NCBI GenBank assembly: GCA_030248215.1
Contig: JASANG010001660.1
Coordinates: 310,001-374,000 of the forward strand
Source: Enoplolaimus lenunculus
Lineage: Eukaryota; Nematoda; Enoplea; Enoplida; Thoracostomopsidae
Direction of reading: 5' to 3'
Length of the DNA: 64,000 nt
Below the pieces are notes generated by a model. It did no database searches. It saw only the letters and a program-made list of their open reading frames with translations, and had not been told where the DNA came from. Shown piece after piece: positions 11,578 to 21,317 of this stretch; position 1 is the stretch's first letter, and every line of letters starts with the position of its first letter. The translations under genes and the position numbers were made by a program.

Positions 11578-12922
11578 TGTGAGAAGTTCGTGATTTAGAC
11601 TTAAGCCTGTATCCTGTATCGCCTGTATAGTTCTTTTCTCGATGTATGCTATTCGCTCTGATTTAGTAAAACGCGGCCGGTAAATGTTTATTATAAATCC
11701 CAACCCGCAACCCGTATGACACACAAAATACCCAAATTTAAGGCCAGCAAATCACAGGTTATGTAATTTAACTGGTACCCGCGACCTGTGGGACACAAAA
11801 TAACCAAAATTAAGGCCAGCAAATCACAGGTTATGCAATTTACTGGTACCCGAACCGTAAGACACGAAATACCCAAATTTAAGGCCAGCAAATCACAGGT
11901 TATGTAATTTAACTGGTAACCCGAGCCGGAATCCTTAAAGCCGACGTCTGAATCTGATTTAATCCAGCCACTGGCTTTACCGTACCAAATACTTTTGCCG
12001 TTTTTCCAGAATCCGTGCAATTCTAACCCCGTTAGAATTACACCCCGTTAAACCGTGTACTCTAACCCCGTTAGAGTTACACCAAATTTCCGACCAATCT
12101 AACCCCGTTAGATTTGGCCCAGCCGTTGTAGAATAATAAATCTAACCCCGTTAGATTTATTAGACTACTTTTCCCAGGTTTCCTTTAATATCCCAAGTTC
12201 CTTTAGCACATGACACCAGTATCCAATACTGGGTAGATCCTGCGCCCTGCGCAACACCAATAAAATCCGTAATGCCGTAATTTCCTTCACATCCTTAAGC
12301 CACCGTGACTATTCTTAATTGAAATCGGTTCGACCTTACTTATTAAATTTTCCAATCCAACGCAAAACCAAAAATTCAAAAGCAATAAAAAACGCACGTT
12401 CGCCGCCAACCAAAAAACGCAACCAACCGATTTGTACCACCAAAACAAAACCAAGACTGATTCCGGTCCTGGCTACCCATATCGGCATCTCGACCTCATT
12501 TGCATTTTTGCCGACACCCACAATTGGGTGTCCGCAATGCGGTCGAGGTCGAGAGCCACACAACCGGTACTACAACAACAACAACAACCATGCCGGAGAC
12601 ACTCAATATAAAGCACCATTTTTGGTGCTGACATAGCCTAGCTATGTCGTTAAGCGCAGATTAGGCCAGCACGATATGAACCATTAATCAATACCATTCT
12701 ATGGCCACGCAGGGCCCCAGGTAAGTTTACATTGCGGACACAGCCGCCATAGCATAGTTTTACCAATTTCTACGCCTTGTAGCAACGCCTAAGCCTAACT
12801 TAAGTTCTAAGAGAGACTAGGTGGAGCCAGGAACTCCCTTAAGGTGTGGTTTTGATATAGGGTTTTATTTTAGTTTTAGTTTTTAGTTTGAAATAGGTTT
12901 AAGTGTGGCACAGCCACCTACA
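11578..12922 (-). repeat. 3' LTR of the gag-only element
   Basis: About 98% identical to 21318-22663, except for a block at 12327-12455 where the two are not alignable by eye. It begins TGTGAGAAGTTCG on the plus strand, giving ...CTTCTCACA at the LTR 3' end, and ends CAGCCACCTACA. It holds about 3.5 sub-repeats of roughly 70 bp (AAGGCCAGCAAATCACAGG, 11700-11935) and four hairpins at 12020-12160. Confidence 0.93.
12020..12160. repeat. four covarying hairpins in the 3' LTR
   Basis: Four inverted repeats share the core CTAACCCCGTTAG with a CCC loop: 12020-12038, 12059-12077, 12096-12114 and 12136-12160. The outer stem pairs change together: ATT with AAT, ACT with AGT, AAT with ATT, and ATAAAT with ATTTAT. 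The same set recurs at 21760-21900. Paired changes suggest a structure under selection, or duplication followed by conversion. Confidence 0.9.
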
Positions 12923-12932
12923 TCCCCCCTTC
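12923..12932 (-). other. polypurine tract of the LTR element
   Basis: Read on the minus strand it is GAAGGGGGGA, directly abutting the 5' end of the 3' LTR (TGTAGG). This is the expected place and composition for the plus-strand primer of an LTR element. Confidence 0.9.
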
Positions 12933-13380
12933 GGCACAGATGCCGACCCTGGCATCGAACAAAATTTTATGGCCCTATTTACTGCCTTTTTTGCCGTCGC
13001 TAAAAAGCGTAAATCCACACAACAATTAATAACAATAACAACAACAATTTTTCATCATTTTCTTTCCTTTATATAGCTTTTTATTTATTTTTAAAGTTTT
13101 TGTCTTTTCCGCCGAATAACGATAACAAACCACTAACGACCCACGACAATGTTGCCAATGCGTCCAATAAAACCCCAATAACGAAACCGCGTACCAGCGC
13201 ACCCCCAGCACCCGTTCAACATTACCCCCGACAACCATTACCACATTAACAGCCCCATAACAGCCCAAATAAAGTCACTCCACAAGATTCCGTTCCAACG
13301 ACCCGGCGTACCAGTACAACCCCCAGCACCCCGCAGCATTACCGAACTAATAACCACAATAAACGTCTATTACCGGTCCA
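12933..13380 (-). other. 3' untranslated part of the LTR element
   Basis: About 450 bp between the end of the gag-like frame and the polypurine tract. It has two related stretches containing CCCCCAGCACCC and CGTACCAG (about 13180-13345). No coding signal. Confidence 0.6.
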
Positions 13381-16300
13381 TTAAAAGCGTTTTCGACGCA
13401 GTTCACGAGGGACGTCCGCATAATAGGCGTCCAATTCCTCCTGCGTTACCCACTGATTATCGCGCGCCACTGATCGCGACGCCCGTTGTTGCTGCTGCTG
13501 TCGTTCCACTTGACGGCTTTCTCGCATCGCCTGCCGTACGTTCTCCACTTGCTGATTGTAATAACCACGTGCCGGCGCCACTTGCGATTGTCCCATGTGA
13601 CCGCCAACTCGTACAGGGTACCGCTCGCCCGACGCTTGCCGGACTGGTGGCCGTACCCTTGCCGACCCAGCTGGTGGACTAATAACCACCCTCTGCGTTA
13701 CTGCTCCGGATCCTCGGTACCCAGGCGCTGTCTGTGATCGCACAGCCGATGCACTGTACACCGGATTCGCCTGCCTCGGTCCGATTCTACTTACCACCGA
13801 CCCTGCAGCCGGTCGTACATATCCGCCCGTTGGTCTCTTCGGACTAACGCGCGCCCTCTGGGCCATTGCCCTTTTCCTTGCGTCTCTATCAAACCTCCAT
13901 TTCAACTTTCCATCTGGCCCTCGCACCGCGATATATCCCGGTGCCGGTGGCTGACCGAGACTCGTGCTCGGTTTTTCTTCTGCCTCTGACTGCGACCGTA
14001 CCTTTTTAGGTTGCAGCTTAATCAACTCCTCCCACAACAACTCTTTCGACTTCTCCTGTTCCTTCGCCTCCTCTTGTTTCTGTATCCGTGGTGACCTTCT
14101 TGGCGTCAGTTTCCCTTCTGACCCCTCTTTTCCTGCCGGTGGAGGCGTCACGTATCCCTCCGCCCGCAATTCCTCTTTCTCTGCCTGTAACGTCACCGCC
14201 GGTTTCCTTTGTTGCTTCTCAGGAGACGGAGTTAACCCTGCTTCTTCCAGCACGTCGAACTCCCCCTCACTCACCGGTTCGAACTCCATTTTCCTTTTCT
14301 CCTCCGCCTGCACGCCGGACGCTTCCGCCTGCGCTTCAGATCGCGTACGAGCTTTGCTCGGACCCGGTTGTACCCCTTCTTGCCCTGTTACCTGCGTATC
14401 CATCGGCTCCGGTCTCCGAGCCGCATTCGCCTGGTCATCAAATAGGTGACCTCGGCACAAGTCCAGGGCTCTCCTGTTTACTTCCGCAATCCTCGACAAT
14501 TCCTCCGTCTCCTTCCGGTCATAATCCTGTACCATATCCATCAGTTGCCTTCTCGATTCCTCATCCGGTGTCAACTCTGGCAACTCTGCTTCCCTTTTGT
14601 TTTCCGGGTATGGATATGCCTCCGGAAACCATAGCGACAAATTCGCTATAGCTCGCAGCGTACTCGCTGCCAGCACCTTCTCCGTTTCCTTCTGTACCTC
14701 CTTCTGTAACGGCAGCAACTGCAATCGCATTTCTGCCCTTACCGGCGACTCCTCCGGCTCCATCGCCCTTAGATTCTCCCGTTCAAACTTATTCCGGAGT
14801 GTCCAGTAATTTTGGTTCGCATATGCCCGGGCCATCACCATGGGCCTTGTCCTTTTCACCTGAGGATCCTTCGCCCTGTCAAACAATTGCATAATCACGT
14901 GGGACGACAGCGGTACAAAGAAATCCGCTGGTGCTCGTCCCCACTGCAGACCGCGCGTGACCACTGCACGTGCCGCCGTTTCCCTCACGATCCTCGCAAA
15001 CCATCTCATCACCGCCTGATACACCTGTGGCTCTATGTCCACCGTGCGGAATATACACGCCGCTAAGCCGCGCTCCGCATAATTCAGGCACTCCATCCAT
15101 TCCGAAATCAAGGCCTCCTTTTTCAAATAAAATTCGAACGCCCTGATTGCTGCCGTCGCCCAGTGGACCGCTAAATGCCTCAATACATCCTTCGGTAAGC
15201 CTACACCCGGCTGTTCCGGTGAATCGTTGCCTTCAAAATAATTTGCATGCAACACCTGTTGATAACCAAATTTATAGTTTACCAACATGTGGCCCCTTGG
15301 CAAAATGACCATATCCGGAAAAGCAATTATGCCTTTCCCGGGTCGTCTTGTCGCCGGCCGTTCGGGTCGTTTTGTCGCCGATCGTTTTGACCGTTGCACA
15401 ACCTGCCAGGTCGCTTGACCTCGCGCCTCCGGTCTCCTTTGTGCAACCGTCGTCCTCGGCACATCCTTTTCGCCTATTACCTGCACCGACGCCACTTCAT
15501 CCTCTGTGCCGCCGGACAATTCCACTTCCTCAATATCCATGCGCACCGTTTTCCGTGCACGTCCCGGCGTTAGAGATCTCGGTCTCTTAAACGCTCCTTG
15601 TTGACTCGCAGACGCCCTATCGACGGACGGCTCCGATGACTCTTCCCCTTTCTCGAGCACAGCTCCTTTTCTCAACTTCTCGTTCTCCTCAGTCAACTCC
15701 TGCACCTGGTTCTCCAGCTGCCTCTTTTCACCGACGAGCGTCATAACCTCTTCTAATGCCTTATTCAACTTTTCCATCATCACCTGACGCTCGGCTTCCT
15801 TCTCCTTTACCTTTTCCTCGGTCCGTCTCACCAGCTGTTCCGCACCGGACACATGCTCGTGAGCCCTCTGCCGCTGATCTCCAGCCGCTAAAACCGCTGT
15901 TTCTAACTCTATGATCCTTTTCCGGTTCTGCGTTACGCGATCCGCGTAACCCATCAAATCTCTCCACGCTTCCACAGCGAACTCCTGGTATGTCCGTAAC
16001 TTATTAGCCATGGACATTGCCTCTATATCCGTCTCCTTCCGCAGCGTCCAGTTTCCTTCTAAATCCCGTACATTCGCCTGTACCATCGCGTACGAGCTCT
16101 CAATCTCCGCAACTCCGAATCCCCCTGGGGGGTACATTCTAGTCAACGCTGCCTTCAGCCTTGCAATCAATTCCTTATCCTGTAGTTGCCTGTTCTCGAT
16201 GTCCCGCTTCAATGCTTCCTCAAGAAACAATGCCGGACTATACTCTGCTACGCCCGACCCTGCTCTCGGAGGGTCCGGTACCATTTCTGCCCAATACATT

Positions 16301-19300
16301 CCTTTCGGCAACGGCGGTGGAGGGGGAGTTACGCACGGCTGCGGTAAGAAAGGCGAACCTTCCACGACCGATGAAGTATCCGTCGGCATCCGTGGGTACT
16401 TCCCCTCCTGATACGCCTCCGGGTCTAACACCCTCCATTCCTTTTTAATCGTCGTAACCGAAACGCTGTCCACTGCGCTTCCGCTACCTACCAACTGCTT
16501 TCCTTTTCCAACTCCTTTTCCTTTTCCGGTTGCCTCTGGTGTGCACAACTGGTCCACACCCGGCTTAGCCGATGGGGTCTCCATCCGCTCCGCTCCTTCC
16601 TCTGTTGTTCCTGTATCCATCCGCTCATCCTCACTTGAGCCATCCAGATTCACCTCTATAACATCCTCCTTCTTTTTCCATTTCTTTTTCTTGCCGTCTA
16701 TTTTGTCCACAGGTGACGTCGCCGTCGACGCCCCCCGGCTTGACATGCTAGACCGCTTTTGAGCTTCGCCTGACGATGTAGGTTCTACTTGCGAAACCTC
16801 CATCTCCGTTACATTCACCGACGCGATCCGCTGTGTGCGGTTTTCCTCCAGACGCAGCTCCTCTGCCTCTGTCCATACATTAGCTATAACAGGTAACTTC
16901 GCCACCTTCATAACCGAAGGCAACGGATCCTCATGAATTTTCCGTATCCGTATACTAGGTGCCCCACTATCCTGCGCTGCGGCCGTAGGTGACGATATAC
17001 ACGGCCCCAGGACTTCCTTTTGCCTCTGTAATATCACTGGCCCTTGTACTTGGTTACTACTCGCCGACGTCATCGGGGGTAACGGTGCGTTCAACCCCGG
17101 TATCGGTAGGCGATTCGCCCGAAAACATTCATTCGACGGGTGATTCGTCCTGTTACAATGAACGCAAGGCGGAAATCTCCCTCCTTGCCCTCCTTGTGCC
17201 TGTCCTTGCCTGTTTCCAGCGTTGCCAGCATTATTCTGCTGCACCGCGGCTCCGCTCGCACCCTGTCTACTCGCCTTTACTGGGCATTCGCGTGCGATAT
17301 GTCCCTGTCCTTCACAAAAGAAGCACGACCCGACTTCCCGTAATTTCCTGACTCGCTCTGAATCCCGTGGCACCTGGTCAGATACAACCTGCTGACTTTG
17401 TCCTGAACCCTGTGCCTCCGTTTGCTCCTGATTATTCACACGAGCACGTCCTGCCTGCTGTCGCCGCGTATTCCCGGCGCCAGTATTTTGCCTTGCCTGT
17501 TGTGCATTCGACGCACCCGTTTGCTGCTCCTGCTTCAACTCCATTTTACTCCCTTTTTCCTTCACGTTCAACGTGCCGTCAGCTTCAAGTTGCCTCTGCA
17601 ACTTCAAGGCACGGCGCCGCAACTCCTCAAACGACTCTACTATACCCAGTTGCAGCCGTTGTTTCATTTCCGGGAACGAGTTGTTCACAAATGTCTGACA
17701 CAACAAGTCCCTGCTCTCCTCCGTATTCGCAAACTGTTTCTCCAAATATCTTACCCAGTAAGACTGCAGCTCGTCAGCGTATTCGCTCACGTCCCCTTTT
17801 TGCCTGATCCTCTGGAACGCTGCCATTCTATTCGACAGGTCCGTCGATTCTCCAAACCTTTCCTGGAATTCGCGCACTAATTGCCCGAACTCCTCTGAGC
17901 CGTATGGTCCATACCGCTCTTCCAAAATATCCAAATACTGATCAGCCAGTCCTTTCACATGATTCCTGAAGTGATTTATTTTGGACTCGCTGTCGACAAT
18001 TTTAGCCGTTTGCATCACCCGTTCAAATTTCCTGTACCAAATTCCAAAGTCTGACTTGCCTTCGAAATTTTGCAACGGCAATTTCTGCGGCATTTTCACC
18101 ACGATCTGTGGTGCACCCTGATTCGCGTACCCCATATACTGTGGTACCCGATTTGCCATGTTCCCCATTGCCTGTAACTGTGGCATCTCCGCAAAACCCG
18201 TCATCCTCGGTGTTTGCATGACCGGTTCTTGCCAACTTGCGTTCGCTTGCGGAGCCACTCCTGGTTGTGCCGGAAATGCCTGATATGCATTCCCCGCCAA
18301 TGGTTGGGTCAACACCGGATAACTCGCCTGTCGGTAGCCCATAGGGACAGGGTGGGGTGCCACCCCTCCTTTCGGCATCTCCTGATTTCCCATCGACATC
18401 GAGCAGGCTTGTTCCCCCGCTCCATGCATTCGCGTAGCTTCCGGGTACTCCTTTGTCACAGATTGCCGGTTAACGTCGTCCTTATTCGACATCCGACTCA
18501 CTCTGCCTGATCTGTGACTCTGCCTTGACTCCGGCCTCTGACCCATTTCACTTTCCAATTTACTCCACAACTTTCGAAACTTCTCACTATGTTTCGACTT
18601 CAGACCCCGTTCGAATGCCCGAGTCAATTCCTTGATTTCGTCCTCCTCCTCTTCTGATTCCTGAATAGACGTCGCCCTCGAGCGTGCCTGAGGCACCCCC
18701 GGACTGCGACCTCTATCTTCTTCCACTGCCTTCACACTATCCTGGCTCCGTGCTCCTATTCCTTGCACCTGGGTGGAAGCCTGTTGTCGCTGTAACCCAT
18801 GTCCCATGGACATGCGTTGTTCCACCGACCAGTTTGCCAGCGGCCCATCCATTTCTAACTGTGGATGCGGCCTAATCATATTTATCCTGCGTGACGGTTC
18901 CGTCCCGCTATAAGCCTGAGTCCATCTCATACCTGTTTCTGAACTATTTCCTTCCATCATAGCCGGATTCGGTATTGCGTATCTCGGTTCTGGTCGACAT
19001 ACGCCCGAATCCTCCAGATCCTGTCTCTCGTTCTGATATTCCGCTGTCATCCGAGGATAGGACATGCCTGAATCTACAACACCGCCATGTCCTGTGCTTC
19101 CCTCCGATGCATAAGCGAGTCTATGACTCCCTTGCCGTATGCCTGCATCCTCTTGCGCTCTCATTCCGGTATACTGCCCGTCTAACATCGTTAGATCCGG
19201 CGCCCTTGTCTCCGTCACCTGTGCTCCTCGCGCAATCATAGTCGATTGCCCGGATATGCCATTCCCATTCGTCTGGAATACTGATTCGAATGATTCCTGA

Positions 19301-19461
19301 CGACACATTGTACTCGGTAACGAAATCTCCTCGATTTCTTTACCCGGTTCTGCCTGAAGCTCGCGTGACATACTTCGTGTTGTCACCCTGCTTTCACGCG
19401 CCGTAGCCCTTGCTACCGCTTCCTGTTCTACCGCCGTAGTTGGGGTCCTGTACAACGGCAT
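13381..19461 (-). CDS. giant Gag-like polyprotein of the LTR element, ~2026 aa
   Basis: An uninterrupted frame from the first ATG at 19461; the frame is open 54 bases further upstream without an ATG. Visible layout: a Gln/Ser-rich disordered N-terminus; a retrotransposon capsid-like region at about residues 460-655 (FEGKSDFGIWYRKFERV, then FQERFGESTDLSNRMAAFQ and YADELQSYWVRYLEKQF); two CCHC zinc knuckles at 713-726 (CFFCEGQGHIAREC) and 766-779 (CVHCNRTNHPSNEC); a Lys/Glu- and Pro-rich linker; a coiled coil at about 1180-1270; a globular, Trp/Arg-rich region at about 1380-1690 with no family I recognise; and a basic, Arg/Gln-rich tail. Gag of typical elements is 300-600 residues, so the C-terminal 1200 residues are extra. 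No DTG/DSG protease or RT motif follows the knuckles. Codon use is GC-rich. Part of a mobile element, not a host gene. Confidence 0.9.
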   Translation of the reverse strand: MPLYRTPTTAVEQEAVARATARESRVTTRSMSRELQAEPGKEIEEISLPSTMCRQESFESVFQTNGNGISGQSTMIARGAQVTETRAPDLTMLDGQYTGMRAQEDAGIRQGSHRLAYASEGSTGHGGVVDSGMSYPRMTAEYQNERQDLEDSGVCRPEPRYAIPNPAMMEGNSSETGMRWTQAYSGTEPSRRINMIRPHPQLEMDGPLANWSVEQRMSMGHGLQRQQASTQVQGIGARSQDSVKAVEEDRGRSPGVPQARSRATSIQESEEEEDEIKELTRAFERGLKSKHSEKFRKLWSKLESEMGQRPESRQSHRSGRVSRMSNKDDVNRQSVTKEYPEATRMHGAGEQACSMSMGNQEMPKGGVAPHPVPMGYRQASYPVLTQPLAGNAYQAFPAQPGVAPQANASWQEPVMQTPRMTGFAEMPQLQAMGNMANRVPQYMGYANQGAPQIVVKMPQKLPLQNFEGKSDFGIWYRKFERVMQTAKIVDSESKINHFRNHVKGLADQYLDILEERYGPYGSEEFGQLVREFQERFGESTDLSNRMAAFQRIRQKGDVSEYADELQSYWVRYLEKQFANTEESRDLLCQTFVNNSFPEMKQRLQLGIVESFEELRRRALKLQRQLEADGTLNVKEKGSKMELKQEQQTGASNAQQARQNTGAGNTRRQQAGRARVNNQEQTEAQGSGQSQQVVSDQVPRDSERVRKLREVGSCFFCEGQGHIARECPVKASRQGASGAAVQQNNAGNAGNRQGQAQGGQGGRFPPCVHCNRTNHPSNECFRANRLPIPGLNAPLPPMTSASSNQVQGPVILQRQKEVLGPCISSPTAAAQDSGAPSIRIRKIHEDPLPSVMKVAKLPVIANVWTEAEELRLEENRTQRIASVNVTEMEVSQVEPTSSGEAQKRSSMSSRGASTATSPVDKIDGKKKKWKKKEDVIEVNLDGSSEDERMDTGTTEEGAERMETPSAKPGVDQLCTPEATGKGKGVGKGKQLVGSGSAVDSVSVTTIKKEWRVLDPEAYQEGKYPRMPTDTSSVVEGSPFLPQPCVTPPPPPLPKGMYWAEMVPDPPRAGSGVAEYSPALFLEEALKRDIENRQLQDKELIARLKAALTRMYPPGGFGVAEIESSYAMVQANVRDLEGNWTLRKETDIEAMSMANKLRTYQEFAVEAWRDLMGYADRVTQNRKRIIELETAVLAAGDQRQRAHEHVSGAEQLVRRTEEKVKEKEAERQVMMEKLNKALEEVMTLVGEKRQLENQVQELTEENEKLRKGAVLEKGEESSEPSVDRASASQQGAFKRPRSLTPGRARKTVRMDIEEVELSGGTEDEVASVQVIGEKDVPRTTVAQRRPEARGQATWQVVQRSKRSATKRPERPATRRPGKGIIAFPDMVILPRGHMLVNYKFGYQQVLHANYFEGNDSPEQPGVGLPKDVLRHLAVHWATAAIRAFEFYLKKEALISEWMECLNYAERGLAACIFRTVDIEPQVYQAVMRWFARIVRETAARAVVTRGLQWGRAPADFFVPLSSHVIMQLFDRAKDPQVKRTRPMVMARAYANQNYWTLRNKFERENLRAMEPEESPVRAEMRLQLLPLQKEVQKETEKVLAASTLRAIANLSLWFPEAYPYPENKREAELPELTPDEESRRQLMDMVQDYDRKETEELSRIAEVNRRALDLCRGHLFDDQANAARRPEPMDTQVTGQEGVQPGPSKARTRSEAQAEASGVQAEEKRKMEFEPVSEGEFDVLEEAGLTPSPEKQQRKPAVTLQAEKEELRAEGYVTPPPAGKEGSEGKLTPRRSPRIQKQEEAKEQEKSKELLWEELIKLQPKKVRSQSEAEEKPSTSLGQPPAPGYIAVRGPDGKLKWRFDRDARKRAMAQRARVSPKRPTGGYVRPAAGSVVSRIGPRQANPVYSASAVRSQTAPGYRGSGAVTQRVVISPPAGSARVRPPVRQASGERYPVRVGGHMGQSQVAPARGYYNQQVENVRQAMRESRQVERQQQQQRASRSVARDNQWVTQEELDAYYADVPRELRRKRF

Positions 19462-20507
19462 TCTCCTTTTCCGAAATCGCACTTTCAGCCAATCTCTGTA
19501 AACTATTTCCCACACCAGTGTTATTGTGTTTTATATATATAAAACACCACTTTTCTGACCGGCCAATTTTTCGTAATTTTTGGCCCGAAACTTTTCGCCC
19601 GATTCAAAATTTCTTCCAAGAACGTGCTCTGGGTATTTACGAACTATACAGTTCCTAATTGTTTCAGCCCCAAGCACCTTCGACGATTTTTCGACCTTTT
19701 CACTTAGCTACTCCCGAGATTTCGTTTCACAGCCTTATTCACTCACTGAATACGGCACCCGATTTGAAAACTTGTGGCGTAGCCCCAAGCAAAATGCTCC
19801 TGAATCGTTCCTTGAACTCCTTTCCAACTTTTATTCACGTTCGCCAGCCGCTATCTCGCGTCAGGCCAACTTTCAGCTCCGGTTTTCACCCGAGATTGCT
19901 CCTTATTAGCTAGCTACTTGTTACAAGTACCTAGATCTCGTGCCGACGCCAACCGAAATTTCCGTAAACCCTTATAGCGCAAGTGTTAAGGGTTTACTTC
20001 CGTCCTTGATATGCCCTGAGTTCAATGCCGTATCCTTTTTGCCTTTCTCGCACCTTTTCACTTCACCAGGTCCAAAAACAACTGAATTTTTGACAATTTT
20101 TCAGATGTTTTTGACCAATACTGCCGATGCCTGTAACCGTTCCGTTTCAAATTTTAACCCGGTACTTACGAACACAATAGCTCCTAAGTATGCCAATTTC
20201 ACCAGTTTCTGACCGTTTTTTCCAATTTTCGTCTCTTCACCCCGAGAATTTTCACTTCCAATTCGCCTGTTCCTGAACTAGTTCCACGTACTTGCGGCAC
20301 AGCCTCAAGTATAACTGTCGAACTAATTCACAGCCTGTATTGTCCAGTAATGTCAGTATCCGTTGCCCTTTCGCGCAGTAGATACTCACAGCCCGATTTC
20401 CTTTTCAGCCTGATTTCGATCCGTCAACTCCTGAATCAGTTCCACGTACTTGCGGCACAGCCTCAAGTATAACTGTCGAACTAATTCACAGCCTGTATTA
20501 TCCAGTA
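19462..20507 (-). other. leader of the LTR element
   Basis: Non-coding leader between the gag start and the 183-bp repeats. A perfect 22-bp palindrome, (GTGTTTTATAT) followed by its complement, lies at 19526-19547, about 65 bp before the first ATG. Diverged, longer-spaced relatives of the downstream repeat occur at about 20275-20560. Several frames open on the opposite strand are shadows. Confidence 0.6.
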
Positions 20508-21239
20508 ATGTCAGTATCCGTTGCCCTTTCGCGCAGTAGATACTCACAGCCCAGTTTCCTTTTCAGCCTGTACTCCCTGTTATTTTCCACAACACGATCG
20601 TTCAGATCCTGTGTTTCCAATAACAGCCTTTTACACGATCGTTCAGATCCTGTATTTCCAATAGCAGCCTTTAGCCTGTACTATCCAGTAATGTCAGTAT
20701 CTGTTGCCCTTTCGCGCAGTAGATACTCACAGCCCAGTTTCCTTTTCAGCCTGTACTCCCTGTTATTTTCCACAACACGATCGTTCAGATCCTGTGTTTC
20801 CAATAACAGCCTTTTACACGATCGTTCAGATCCTGTATTTCCAATAACAGCCTTTAGCCTGTACTATCCAGTAATGTCAGTATCTGTTGCCCTTTCGCGC
20901 AGTAGATACTCACAGCCCAGTTTCCTTTTCAGCCTGTACTCCCTGTTATTTTCCACAACACGATCGTTCAGATCCTGTGTTTCCAATAACAGCCTTTTAC
21001 ACGATCGTTCAGATCCTGTATTTCCAATAACAGCCTTTAGCCTGTACTATCCAGTAATGTCAGTATCTGTTGCCCTTTCGCGCAGTAGATACTCACAGCC
21101 CAGTTTCCTTTTCAGCCTGTACTCCCTGTTATTTTCCACAACACGATCGTTCAGATCCTGTGTTTCCAATAACAGCCTTTTACACGATCGTTCAGATCCT
21201 GTATTTCCAATAACAGCCTTTTCCTTTTACACCCAGAAA
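20508..21239. repeat. 183-bp tandem repeat, 4 copies, in the element leader
   Basis: Units start at 20508, 20691, 20874 and 21057 and are nearly identical. Each contains two copies of ACACGATCGTTCAGATCCTG. Because 183 is divisible by three, one plus-strand frame stays open through the array (a 276-residue translation with 61-residue repeats). That frame runs antisense to the element and shows no protein-like conservation, so it is treated as a by-product. Confidence 0.9.
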
Positions 21240-21300
21240 TTCCTTTCTCCTTTTTCCAACTATTTCCTTTCACACCGACCACCAACTAAATCAGCATCGA

Positions 21301-21317
21301 GACCATCGTGGTCACCA
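21301..21317 (-). other. primer-binding site of the LTR element
   Basis: Read on the minus strand, the bases right after the 5' LTR are TGGTGACCACGATGGTC. This begins with the TGG that pairs with the CCA end of a tRNA and implies a tRNA ending CGTGGTCA-CCA. The acceptor end resembles some tRNA-Arg genes, but the identity was not checked. Confidence 0.85.

Noticed and set aside
12319-12636. Plus- and minus-strand frames inside the LTR
   Set aside because: They fall in LTR sequence, and the partner LTR reads differently across the mosaic block.
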